Made by a program: the position numbers and the translations under genes
The notes under the pieces: generated by a model
Seen by the model: the letters and a program-made list of their open reading frames with translations, nothing else
What the model was told of the DNA's origin: nothing
The model's database searches: none
NCBI GenBank assembly: GCA_016124975.1
Contig: WGMP01000035.1
Coordinates: 1 to 64,000, forward strand
Reading direction: 5' to 3'
DNA: 64,000 nucleotides
Origin: Phycisphaera sp.
Lineage (GTDB): Bacteria > Planctomycetota > Phycisphaerae > Phycisphaerales > SM1A02
Part shown: positions 1 through 15,586 of the stretch, piece by piece
How the letters are laid out: each line of letters starts with the position of its first letter
Position numbering within the stretch: position 1 is the first letter of the stretch

Positions 1-1
1 C

Positions 2-1942
2 CTCGAGACGGCGCAGGTCGTCCGCGGCAAGGTCGTCACGCAGATGGCGCCGATCGAGCTGCCGCACGCCTACGCAGGCCGCGTCCGCGGCGCAGAGTCG
101 AGCAGCGTCTACCTCGGCTTCGGAACGGGCGCCGCGAAGGGCCTTGTCGCGGGCATGGTGATCGTGGGCGACGAGTCGTGGTGGATCTCGAGCGGCCCCG
201 CAGCCGCGCGCGACGCTGGGCTTCCCGCGATGATCGCGCACCGCAGCGCCTTTGCGAACAGCCCGCTCGAGGGACTTTCCTGCGGCGCGATGGCGCTCGC
301 AGGCAACGACGCGCCGCCCGCGCCACCAAACGATGGCGGCGTGGCAGGCGGCTCAGGCTGCCGCGAGTTCCGCATCGCGATCGAGACCGACACCGAGTTC
401 ACCATGACGGCGCAAGGCGGAAACGCCGTCGCCGCCGCGCAGTACGCGCTCCTCCTCATGGGCGCCGCAAGCCAGGTCTACGACCGCGATGTGAGCGTCA
501 GGCTTCCCGTGAGCTACCTGCGGCTCTGGACCGGCGAAGACATCTGGACGGGCCCCGACATGTTCGAGCAGCTCTACCAGTACCGCGACCATTGGTCGGC
601 GAACATGGGCGATGTCGGGCGCGATCTCGGCCACTTCTTCGCAGGCCGCGGCCTCGGCGGAGGCGTCGCGTGGCTCAGCGTCGCATGCTCGGGGCCTGAC
701 TGGTCCTACGGGCTCTCTTCGGGCCTCGGATACGGCTTCCCGTATCCGCTCGTCGACCACAGCCACTCGAACTGGGAGCCGATGGTCGTGAACCACGAGC
801 TCGGCCACAACTTCGGCGCCCCGCACACGCACGATCACAGCCCGCAGGCAGACGGCTGCGGCACAAACGACTGCTCGCAGGCCTTCGGCGGCACGATCAT
901 GTCGTACTGCCACGGCTGCCCGGGCGGCATGTCGAACATCGTGCTGAACTTCCACCCGTTCTCGATCGCGTCGATGCAGGGTCATCTCGCGAATGTGCCG
1001 TGCGGCGAGGCGGGAGTGCGCGCAGTCGACGACGCGGCGACGACCATCACGGGAACGCCCGTCGAGGTCAAGCCGCTCCAGAACGATGCGTTCGTGAACT
1101 GCTCGGCGGTGACGCTGCAGTCGTTCACGGCGACTTCCGCAGCGGGCGGCTCGGTGTCGCTTGTCGCTGGGTCGGCCGCCGATCTCCGCTACACGCCGCC
1201 CGCCAGCTTCTCTGGAACCGACACCTTCTCGTACACGATCAAGGACGACAGCGCGGCGCTCTCGACCGCGACGGTCCATGTCACGGTCAACCCGATCATC
1301 CAGCGCGTCTTTGTTGCAGGCGCCGCCGCGGGCGCGCGCACCTCGTGGTACGCGCTCGCTGGCGACACGCAGATGCTCCCCGACTTCAGCGCAATGACTC
1401 CGTACGGAAGCGTGGTGCTCGGCTCGATCAACATTCCATCGACGGGCGGCAACTTCTCGTCGAGCGGACGCGCCGACAGCGTCGCAGCGGTCTTCGAGGG
1501 CTATCTCCTCGTGCCGAGCGCGGGCTCCTGGAAACTCTCGACCGAATCGGACGACGGATCGCGGCTCCTCATCGGGAACCAGGTCGTGGTCCTCAACGAT
1601 GGCCTTCACGGGATGGTCGAGCGCTTCGGCGAAGTCGCCCTCGAGGCGGGTCTGCACCCGTTCCGCGTCGAGTTCTTCGAGAACTTCGGCGGCGCGGGGC
1701 TTGTGGTCCGCTGGGAGGGGCCTGGGACGGCGCGCGCCATCATCCCCGCGTCTGCCTACTCGCACGGCGGAACACTGATGGCGCTGGACCTCGACGGCAA
1801 CGGCACGGTCGGCGCCCCCGACCTCGCGATCCTCCTCTCGGCCTGGGGCTCCGTGGCCGCGGGAACGCCCGCCGACTTCAACCGTGACGGCGCTGTGAAC
1901 GCCGCGGACCTCTCGACGCTCCTCGCCAACTGGGGGCTATAA
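2..1942 (+). CDS. Secreted zinc metalloprotease with PA14 and dockerin-like repeats (5' end missing)
   Basis: The frame is open from the first bases of the window, so the ATG at 44 is probably internal and the signal peptide lies outside. Numbering from that ATG, the zinc site HELGHNFGAPH sits at residues 251-261, followed by a Cys-rich stretch and a Met-turn (IMSYCH), as in reprolysin-like (M12) metallopeptidases. Next come a cadherin/Big-like module (about 330-415, ending TFSYTIKDDSA), a PA14-type carbohydrate-binding module (about 425-570), and two dockerin-like EF-hand motifs (LDLDGNGTVGAPDL and DFNRDGAVNAADL) ending LLANWG. The last arrangement is common in planctomycete secreted proteins. 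The role is probably extracellular proteolysis with surface or polysaccharide attachment; the substrate cannot be read from sequence. It precedes the ribosomal operon and seems unrelated to it. Confidence 0.85.
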   Translation, partial: LETAQVVRGKVVTQMAPIELPHAYAGRVRGAESSSVYLGFGTGAAKGLVAGMVIVGDESWWISSGPAAARDAGLPAMIAHRSAFANSPLEGLSCGAMALAGNDAPPAPPNDGGVAGGSGCREFRIAIETDTEFTMTAQGGNAVAAAQYALLLMGAASQVYDRDVSVRLPVSYLRLWTGEDIWTGPDMFEQLYQYRDHWSANMGDVGRDLGHFFAGRGLGGGVAWLSVACSGPDWSYGLSSGLGYGFPYPLVDHSHSNWEPMVVNHELGHNFGAPHTHDHSPQADGCGTNDCSQAFGGTIMSYCHGCPGGMSNIVLNFHPFSIASMQGHLANVPCGEAGVRAVDDAATTITGTPVEVKPLQNDAFVNCSAVTLQSFTATSAAGGSVSLVAGSAADLRYTPPASFSGTDTFSYTIKDDSAALSTATVHVTVNPIIQRVFVAGAAAGARTSWYALAGDTQMLPDFSAMTPYGSVVLGSINIPSTGGNFSSSGRADSVAAVFEGYLLVPSAGSWKLSTESDDGSRLLIGNQVVVLNDGLHGMVERFGEVALEAGLHPFRVEFFENFGGAGLVVRWEGPGTARAIIPASAYSHGGTLMALDLDGNGTVGAPDLAILLSAWGSVAAGTPADFNRDGAVNAADLSTLLANWGL

Positions 1943-2024
1943 CCAATCGGACGCACCCGCAATCGAGGCGGGAAACGAGCCGCTCCAAGCGCGGCCTCAA
2001 GACGAACCAAAGACTCCATCCGCG

Positions 2025-2066
2025 CGCCCCGCTGCACCCGCCCGAACAGGCGCTTGCAGCGGGGCG
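2025..2066. terminator. Perfect inverted repeat, probable terminator of the protease gene
   Basis: Two 12-base arms (CGCCCCGCTGCA and TGCAGCGGGGCG) pair perfectly around an 18-base loop, 80 bases after the protease stop. No T-run follows, so classical intrinsic termination is uncertain. The right arm overlaps a promoter-like sequence for rplK. Confidence 0.5.
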
Positions 2067-2082
2067 TGACTTTCGATACCCT
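2054..2082 (+). promoter_or_regulatory. Candidate sigma-70-type promoter of the rplK operon
   Basis: TTGCAG and TACCCT are separated by 17 bases, about 130 bases upstream of rplK. The -35 box overlaps the right arm of the inverted repeat at 2055-2066. The -10 box is a weak match, so this is a prediction only. Confidence 0.35.
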
Positions 2083-2210
2083 GATCGACTCGACATTTCA
2101 AACCGTTCGAACTACCGAACCCCTGCGGCGCGCCAACTCGTCGCAGGGTCCGCAGGAGCGAAGGCCGCGTGCGCCCGACCTCTTGAGTTCGGTGGGAGGT
2201 CACCGGAACC

Positions 2211-2639
2211 ATGGCTGCAAAGAAAGTCACAAAGCAGTTCAAGATCATGGCGCCGGGTGGCAAGGCCACCCCCGCCCCTCCAATCGGCCCCGTGCTCGGC
2301 GCCAACGGCGTCAACCCCGGCCAGTTCATCACGAAGTTCAACGACGCCACGCGCGCCCTCAACGGCCGTGTGGTTGGCTGCGTGATCACGGTCTACAGCG
2401 ACCGAACCTTCGAGTTCGAGATCAAGAGCTCGCCCACCTCGGTGCTCATCGCCGCTGCGTGCAAGGTCGAGAAGGGTTCGGGCCGTCCGAACACCGAGAA
2501 GATCGGCAAGCTCACCAAGGCGCAGGTCAAGGCCATCGCCGAGGAGAAGCTGAAGGATCTCAACACCACCAACATCGAAGCCGCGATGCGAGTCGTCGCG
2601 GGTACTGCGCGCTCGATGGGCGTGACGGTGGAGGGCTAA
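2211..2639 (+). CDS. rplK: 50S ribosomal protein L11
   Basis: This 142-residue protein has the family's standard length and sequence (MAAKKVTKQFKIMAPGGKAT, then PPIGPVLGANGVNPGQF). L11 binds the GTPase-associated centre of 23S rRNA and takes part in factor-dependent GTP hydrolysis. A GGAGGT ribosome-binding site lies about 10 bases before the ATG. The gene starts the rplK-rplA-rplJ-rplL cluster and is 3 bases from rplA. secE and nusG, the usual upstream neighbours, are not here. In other bacteria the operon is repressed by L1 binding to the leader; I did not find an evident L1-binding mimic in the 270-base upstream region. Confidence 0.97.
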   Translation: MAAKKVTKQFKIMAPGGKATPAPPIGPVLGANGVNPGQFITKFNDATRALNGRVVGCVITVYSDRTFEFEIKSSPTSVLIAAACKVEKGSGRPNTEKIGKLTKAQVKAIAEEKLKDLNTTNIEAAMRVVAGTARSMGVTVEG

Positions 2640-2642
2640 CCC

Positions 2643-3320
2643 ATGCCAGTGCTTTCCAAGCGACGCAAGGCGAACATCGCCGCAACCACGAAGAACCCAA
2701 TGAGCGCGGCCGAGGCCATCACGAAGCTCCGCTCGTTCAAGACCCCGAAGTTCGACCAGACGGTCAACGTCGTCATGCACCTCGGCATCGATCCGAAGCA
2801 GGCCGACCAGATCATCCGCGGCTCGATCTCGCTCCCCCACGGCATCGGCAAGTCGGCTCGCGTCGTCTGCTTCTGCCAGTCTGACAAGGTCGCAGCGGCG
2901 AAGGCCGCGGGCGCCGTCGAGGCGGGTGCCGAGGATCTCGTCGCCAAGATCGAGGGCGGCTGGATGGACTTCGACGTCGCGGTCGCGAGCCCCGACATGA
3001 TGCGCGTGGTCTCGAAGCTCGGCAAGGTGCTCGGTCCGAAGGGCCTCATGCCCTCGCCGAAGGCCGGAACCGTGGCGCCCGATGTCATCGGCGCCGTACG
3101 CGAGTATTCGGCGGGCAAGCAGGAGTACCGAAACGACAACGGCGGCAACGTCCACGGCGTCATCGGCAAGCTCAGCTTCTCCGACCAGCAGCTCGTCGAG
3201 AACCTCGAGGCGTTCATCGCCAACATCCAGAAGATCAAGCCCGCCGCCGCGAAGGGCACCTATGTGAAGAAGTGCGTCGTGGCAGCGTGCATGAGCCCGG
3301 GCGTCCAGATCGCCCTCTGA
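2643..3320 (+). CDS. rplA: 50S ribosomal protein L1
   Basis: The 225-residue L1 carries the family signature GKVLGPKGLMPSPKAGTV (about residues 123-140). L1 forms the mobile L1 stalk near the E site and represses its own operon in many bacteria. The start ATG follows the rplK stop after 3 bases, which implies translational coupling. Length and context are standard. The N-terminal segment KRRKANIAATTKNPMSAAEA corresponds to the normal L1 N-terminus with slight sequence divergence. Confidence 0.97.
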   Translation: MPVLSKRRKANIAATTKNPMSAAEAITKLRSFKTPKFDQTVNVVMHLGIDPKQADQIIRGSISLPHGIGKSARVVCFCQSDKVAAAKAAGAVEAGAEDLVAKIEGGWMDFDVAVASPDMMRVVSKLGKVLGPKGLMPSPKAGTVAPDVIGAVREYSAGKQEYRNDNGGNVHGVIGKLSFSDQQLVENLEAFIANIQKIKPAAAKGTYVKKCVVAACMSPGVQIAL

Positions 3321-3341
3321 CGAACTCCGAAAGGACACATC

Positions 3342-3854
3342 ATGAGCAAGCCAGTCAAGGACATGATTGCATCGGAGTACGGCCGTCGATTCGAGGGCGT
3401 GACCGGTGCCGTGGTCGTCGAGATCCGAGGTCTCGACGGAAAGGCCACGACCAACATGCGCGGAAAGCTCCGTGAAAAGGGCATCCGCGTCACCATCGTG
3501 AAGAACGCGCTCGCGCGTCGCAGCTTCCGCGGCAGCCCCCTCGGGTCGCTCGAGAAGGCGCTCAAGGGGCCGTCGGCGCTGCTGACGGGACCCGAGAGCG
3601 CGGTGCTCGTCGCCCGTGAGATCGTCAAGATGGCGGAGGCTGAGAAGAAGGTCGTTCTCAAGGGCGCCCTCTTCGACGGCGAGTACTACGACGGCGAGGA
3701 AGGCGTGAAGAAGCTTGGCAGCTTCCCGACGAGGGAAGAGGCCCAGGCCAAGGTCGTCACGCTCGTACTCTCCCCCGCGCGCAACATCATGGGCGTCGTC
3801 AAGACGATCCAGGAGAAGCTCGAGAAGGGCGAGGCGATCGCCAAGATCGCCTGA
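3342..3854 (+). CDS. rplJ: 50S ribosomal protein L10
   Basis: The 170-residue protein starts MSKPVKDMIASEYGRRFEGV and matches L10, the base of the L7/L12 stalk. Its C-terminal helix (about 140-170) anchors L7/L12 dimers. An AAAGGA ribosome-binding site lies just upstream of the ATG, 21 bases after rplA. In Escherichia coli the L10-L12 complex represses translation from the rplJ leader. Here the rplA-rplJ gap is too short for such a leader, while an unusual structured element lies between rplJ and rplL (see 3997-4045). Confidence 0.96.
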   Translation: MSKPVKDMIASEYGRRFEGVTGAVVVEIRGLDGKATTNMRGKLREKGIRVTIVKNALARRSFRGSPLGSLEKALKGPSALLTGPESAVLVAREIVKMAEAEKKVVLKGALFDGEYYDGEEGVKKLGSFPTREEAQAKVVTLVLSPARNIMGVVKTIQEKLEKGEAIAKIA

Positions 3855-3996
3855 TCACCACACACTCCAATCCAGTTTCCCGAGTCCAGTCCGCCACCGA
3901 CTGGTCCCGCAGGAGACGAAGTCGAGGGACGACCTCCCCCGACCGAAGTCTCGGGATGAAATGCCGCGCGTTGCGGCTCCTCTCGGTGGCAAGACC

Positions 3997-4045
3997 GTGG
4001 CGAGAGCCACAGGAAAGACAGTGGCGCGAGCCACAAGGAAAGACA
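3997..4045 (+). promoter_or_regulatory. Tandem GNRA-tetraloop hairpins with duplicated Shine-Dalgarno before rplL
   Basis: A unit of 24-25 bases occurs twice head to tail: GTGGC-GAGA-GCCAC followed by AGGAAAGACA, then GTGGC-GCGA-GCCAC followed by AAGGAAAGACA. Both stems have 5 perfect pairs, and both loops fit the GNRA tetraloop rule although the loop sequences differ, as if the structure were selected. The second AAGGA is the rplL ribosome-binding site; the first is a decoy copy 25 bases upstream. A weaker CGGT/ACCG pairing precedes at 3984-3997. The role is inferred: translational control or mRNA stability matched to the high L7/L12 demand. Confidence 0.6.
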
Positions 4046-4046
4046 T

Positions 4047-4442
4047 ATGTCCGACACCAAGACCTTTGACGCGAAGATCAGCACCCTCGGCGACTCGATC
4101 GCCAGCCTCACCATCAAGGAGGCCGTCGAGCTCACCGAGTACATGAAGGTCACCTACGGCATCGAGCCCGCGGCCGGCGCAGTCGTCGTCGCCGCCGATG
4201 CGGGTGGTGGCGCCGCCAAGGCCGCTGAGAAGACGGAGTTCAACGTCGTCCTCAAGGCCGCTGGCGCGAGCAAGATCAATGTCATCAAGGCGGTTCGCGA
4301 GGCCACCGGCCTCGGTCTCGCCGAGGCGAAGGCTCTCGTCGACGGCGCTCCCAAGACCGTCAAGGAGAACCTCAGCAAGGAAGACGCGACCAAGCTCGTC
4401 GACGCCCTCAAGGCTGCGGGCGCGGAAGCGGTCGCCGAGTAA
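4047..4442 (+). CDS. rplL: 50S ribosomal protein L7/L12
   Basis: The 131-residue protein has the normal three parts: an N-terminal dimerisation helix ([18 protein letters not shown]), an Ala/Gly-rich hinge (about residues 36-55), and the C-terminal factor-binding domain ([20 protein letters not shown], then [19 protein letters not shown]). L7/L12 recruits translation factors and is present in several copies per ribosome. The 192-base gap from rplJ is longer than usual and holds the paired hairpins described separately. The ATG is preceded by AAGGAAAGACAT. Confidence 0.97.
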   Translation: MSDTKTFDAKISTLGDSIASLTIKEAVELTEYMKVTYGIEPAAGAVVVAADAGGGAAKAAEKTEFNVVLKAAGASKINVIKAVREATGLGLAEAKALVDGAPKTVKENLSKEDATKLVDALKAAGAEAVAE

Positions 4443-4480
4443 TCCGATTCGAACGGCCTGCAGGCGTCCGCCGCTTCCAT

Positions 4481-4552
4481 CCCGCCCCCACGGCGGGCTT
4501 GGAGGCGGCGGGCGCCCGCGGCCTGTCCCACCCGTCGCCCCTGCGGCGGGTG
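4481..4552 (+). terminator. Two strong hairpins in the rplL-rpoB gap (attenuator or processing site)
   Basis: CCCGCC-CCCAC-GGCGGG (4481-4497) is followed by a 10-pair stem at 4529-4552 (CACCCGTCGC, loop CCCT, GCGGCGGGTG, one G-U pair). Neither is followed by a U-tract. In well-studied bacteria this gap holds a partial terminator and RNase III site that lower rpoBC expression relative to rplJL. The structures are visible; that function here is inferred. Confidence 0.5.
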
Positions 4553-4611
4553 CCTGCATCCTCGGGAGCCTTCCGCTCCCTTGGCGCTGCAAGTTGGCGG
4601 ACAGCGGGAAC

Positions 4612-4640
4612 TTGCCCCCCTTGCCGCCAGCGTCTACACT
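4612..4640 (+). promoter_or_regulatory. Candidate promoter of rpoB-rpoC
   Basis: TTGCCC and TACACT are separated by exactly 17 bases, about 130 bases before rpoB. The pair is among the best sigma-70-like matches in the window and would give rpoBC transcription independent of rplJL. The 329-base rplL-rpoB gap holds this element and the two hairpins but no gene. Confidence 0.5.
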
Positions 4641-4771
4641 CGTCCCTCTCCGTGGTCTTCAGTCGGAACGCGGCGCTCGCTTGCTGAACCATTCGCTGAT
4701 CACACTCTGACCATTCTGCACCAGGCCGGACTGTCCCGGTCGGGTGTCATTCCTTTGTAGGGGTCTCTCAG

Positions 4772-8608
<3,837 letters not shown>

Positions 8609-8724
8609 CGGCGGCGGCGCGCGGGTTCACCCGCCGCGCCGAGCGACCGCGATGCACGCACCGTGACGGTTGAATGAGATCAGGAACCCCCCCGCCGACG
8701 CGGGTCAACTTGGAAGGCACCACG

Positions 8725-13167
<4,443 letters not shown>

Positions 13168-13230
13168 TCGACGGGAGCCGTCGATCCGCGCAAGCGGCGA
13201 TGTCTCGAGTTCCACATCGTTGAATGCACG

Positions 13231-13263
13231 GCGGCCCCGAGCGATCGGGGCCGCTTTCCTTCT
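13231..13263 (+). terminator. Intrinsic terminator of the rpoBC operon
   Basis: A perfect 10-pair stem (GCGGCCCCGA / TCGGGGCCGC) with a GCGA tetraloop is followed by TTTCCTTCTT, about 60 bases after the rpoC stop. It is the clearest intrinsic terminator in the window. Confidence 0.9.
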
Positions 13264-13292
13264 TCGCCCCGGCGTGGTGCGCGGGGTACACT
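13263..13292 (+). promoter_or_regulatory. Candidate promoter of the homogentisate dioxygenase gene
   Basis: A TACACT -10 hexamer, the same as upstream of rpoB, has a weak TTCGCC -35 match 18 bases before it. It lies directly behind the rpoC terminator and about 37 bases before the hmgA start. Only the -10 box is convincing. Confidence 0.35.
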
Positions 13293-13329
13293 CCGCGCTC
13301 TCGAACGCCTCGACCACGGGATCGACACC

Positions 13330-14685
13330 ATGCCCTACTACACCAAGCTCGGCAAGCTTCCCTCCAAGCGCCACATCCAGTTCCGCCGCCCGGACGGCGG
13401 GCTCTACGCCGAGGAGGTCTTCGGCACGGAAGGCTTCGTCGGCCCGACCTCGACGCTCTACCACATCAACCCGCCGACGCAGGTCATCGGCTGGAAGCCG
13501 CTCTACTCGACCAAGGTCGAGTATGTCGAGCGCGACACCATGCGCATGCGGCATGTGAAGAGCATGCCCATGAAGCCGAAGGGCGACCCCGTGACGGGCC
13601 GCACCGTCCTCTTCGGGAACAACGACGTCGAGATCGGCGTGTGCGTGCCGCGCGAGCCGATGAAGTACCACTTCAAGAACGCCTCTGCGGACGAGTGCTT
13701 CTTCATCCACTTCGGCTCGGGCACGGTCTTCACCATGTTCGGCGCGCTGAAGTTCGGGCCGAAGGACTACATCGTGATCCCGAAGGGCACGATCTACCGC
13801 ATGGAGTTCGACAAGCCGAAGGCGGGCGAGCCAGAGCCGCGCTTCCTCCTGATGGAGAGCGTGAACGGCTCGCACATCCTGCCGCCACCGCGCTACATGT
13901 CGAAGAAGACCGCGCAGTTCCTCGAGCACGCCCCCTACTGCGAGCGCGACCTGCGCCTCCCAGAGCTGCCCATGACATTCGACGAGAAGGGCAAGTTCGA
14001 GGTGCGCATCAAGAGCCGCGACCAGGTGCACTCCTACATGTACAGCTACCACCCGCTCGATATCGTCGGTTGGGACGGCTGCTACTACCCGTACTGCTTC
14101 AACATCGACGACTTCAGCCCGATCGTCGGCAAGCACCACCTGCCGCCGCCGATCCATCAGACTTTCGAAGCCCACAACTTCGTCATCTGCTCGTTCTGCC
14201 CGCGGCCGCTCGACTTCCATCCGCAGGCGATCGTGGTGCCCTACAACCACTCGAACCTCGACTCGGACGAGGTGCTTTACTACGTCGAGGGCAACTACAA
14301 GGCCCGCCGCGGGATCGAGCAGGGCTCGCTCTCGCTGCACCCGCAGGGAATCCCCCACGGCCCGCACCCGGGCACCGTCGAAGCGTCGATCGGGGCGACC
14401 CACACGAACGAGCTCGCGGTGATGTGCGACACCTTTGCGCCGCTCTATCCGACCAAGGCCGCGCTCGCGCTCGACGACCTGAACTACCCGAAGAGCTGGG
14501 AGTCGGGCTGGACCGCGGAGGAGCGCGCCAAGCTTGCCGCCGCCGCGACCAACGGCACCGCCAACGGGCACGCGGCCGCGCCGAGCCGCACTGGGAAGGC
14601 AAAGGGCGCGAAGCAGAAGGCCCCCGCGAAGGCACGCACCGCGGAAGCTCCGAAGCGTGGCGGCGCGGTGAACACCTGGACCTGA
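13330..14685 (+). CDS. hmgA: Homogentisate 1,2-dioxygenase
   Basis: The enzyme opens the ring of homogentisate to maleylacetoacetate in tyrosine/phenylalanine breakdown, using Fe(II). The 451-residue product has the family's cupin core: FHPQAIVVPYNHSNLDSDEV, then LSLHPQGIPHGPHPGT, carrying the expected His-Glu-His iron ligands (NHS, DEVLYY, IPHGPH). The N-terminus MPYYTKLGKLPSKRHIQFR is typical of bacterial forms. About 45 C-terminal residues after TAEERAKLAAA are Ala/Lys-rich and low complexity, beyond the usual end. It is alone between the rpoC terminator and the DUF192 gene; fahA for the same pathway lies 5 kb away on the other strand. Maleylacetoacetate isomerase is not recognisable in the window. 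Confidence 0.9.
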   Translation: MPYYTKLGKLPSKRHIQFRRPDGGLYAEEVFGTEGFVGPTSTLYHINPPTQVIGWKPLYSTKVEYVERDTMRMRHVKSMPMKPKGDPVTGRTVLFGNNDVEIGVCVPREPMKYHFKNASADECFFIHFGSGTVFTMFGALKFGPKDYIVIPKGTIYRMEFDKPKAGEPEPRFLLMESVNGSHILPPPRYMSKKTAQFLEHAPYCERDLRLPELPMTFDEKGKFEVRIKSRDQVHSYMYSYHPLDIVGWDGCYYPYCFNIDDFSPIVGKHHLPPPIHQTFEAHNFVICSFCPRPLDFHPQAIVVPYNHSNLDSDEVLYYVEGNYKARRGIEQGSLSLHPQGIPHGPHPGTVEASIGATHTNELAVMCDTFAPLYPTKAALALDDLNYPKSWESGWTAEERAKLAAAATNGTANGHAAAPSRTGKAKGAKQKAPAKARTAEAPKRGGAVNTWT

Positions 14686-14754
14686 CCGCACGCGTCCTCG
14701 AACACCAGACTCTTGCGGGGCTCGCGCGCGACGCCGCCCTGCGAAGGAGCCCCC

Positions 14755-15483
14755 ATGCCGACACGCAACGACCTCGAAGCGCCGCACACCTCGGTTCTCC
14801 TGCACCCCCTCGGCAGGCTGCTGCCGCTTGCGACGATCTCCGCGCTGATCGCCGTCGTGGGCGCCGCGTCCGTCGGCGTGGCCGAGCCGCCGCGAGCCGC
14901 CCCGCCCGCTGAAGCGCCCGCCGACGGCCCGAAGAAGGAATCGCCGAAGGACGACGCCTCCGCGCCGAAGGACGGCAAGTCCGCCCCCGGAGCGCGCAAG
15001 CCGTGGCCCGCGACCGTTCCCACGGAGAACGACATACTCCATGTGAAGCCGCAGGAAGGCCTTCCCGTCGAGACCTACACCTTCTTCGGCGAGGAGTTCC
15101 GCTGCGAGCTCTGTCTCGACGAGACCTCGCGTTCGACGGGCATGGGGGCGCGCAGCGAGTTTCCCGACGGGACCGCGATGATCTTCGTGCATCCGAGCCC
15201 GAGGCTTCTCCACTACTGGATGAAGGACTGCCTCATCGAGCTCGACATCGTCTATGTCGACGCAAACGGCCGCATCGCGACGATGTACGAGGCGCGCCGC
15301 GAGCGGCTCAGGCAAAAGGGCGAGACCCTCGAGGCGTATGAGGCAAGGCTCCCGCGCTATTCATCGAAGCGACAGGTCAAGTATGTGATCGAGCTTCCCG
15401 CCGGAACGATCGCCCGGCTCAAGCCAAAGGTCGGCGAGCGCGTGCCGATTGACTGGCGCGCGCTTGATGCGCGCGCGAAGTGA
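14755..15483 (+). CDS. DUF192 family secreted protein
   Basis: The C-terminal domain matches DUF192 (UPF0127): FRCELCLDETSRSTGMGARSE, then GTAMIFVHPSP, HYWMKDCLIELDIVYVD. The family's function is unsettled. I choose the ATG at 14755 over 14713 because AAGGAG sits 5 bases before it. The 242-residue product begins with a hydrophobic segment (LLPLATISALIAVVGAASVGVA) that looks like a signal peptide or anchor, then a Pro/Ala/Lys-rich linker of about 60 residues, then the domain. An inserted segment RLRQKGETLEAYEARLPRYS near the end is longer than in simple DUF192 proteins. It converges with the kinase gene; the 103-base gap between them shows nothing notable. Confidence 0.75.
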   Translation: MPTRNDLEAPHTSVLLHPLGRLLPLATISALIAVVGAASVGVAEPPRAAPPAEAPADGPKKESPKDDASAPKDGKSAPGARKPWPATVPTENDILHVKPQEGLPVETYTFFGEEFRCELCLDETSRSTGMGARSEFPDGTAMIFVHPSPRLLHYWMKDCLIELDIVYVDANGRIATMYEARRERLRQKGETLEAYEARLPRYSSKRQVKYVIELPAGTIARLKPKVGERVPIDWRALDARAK

Positions 15484-15586
15484 CGACCGTCGCATCGCCT
15501 CCGACTCCGTCGTCATTCGATCCGAAGGGCAGTTCGCGAGCCAGCTCTCGAGGTGCTCCAAGTGGCAATCCCTCGCGCCCCGCGCG

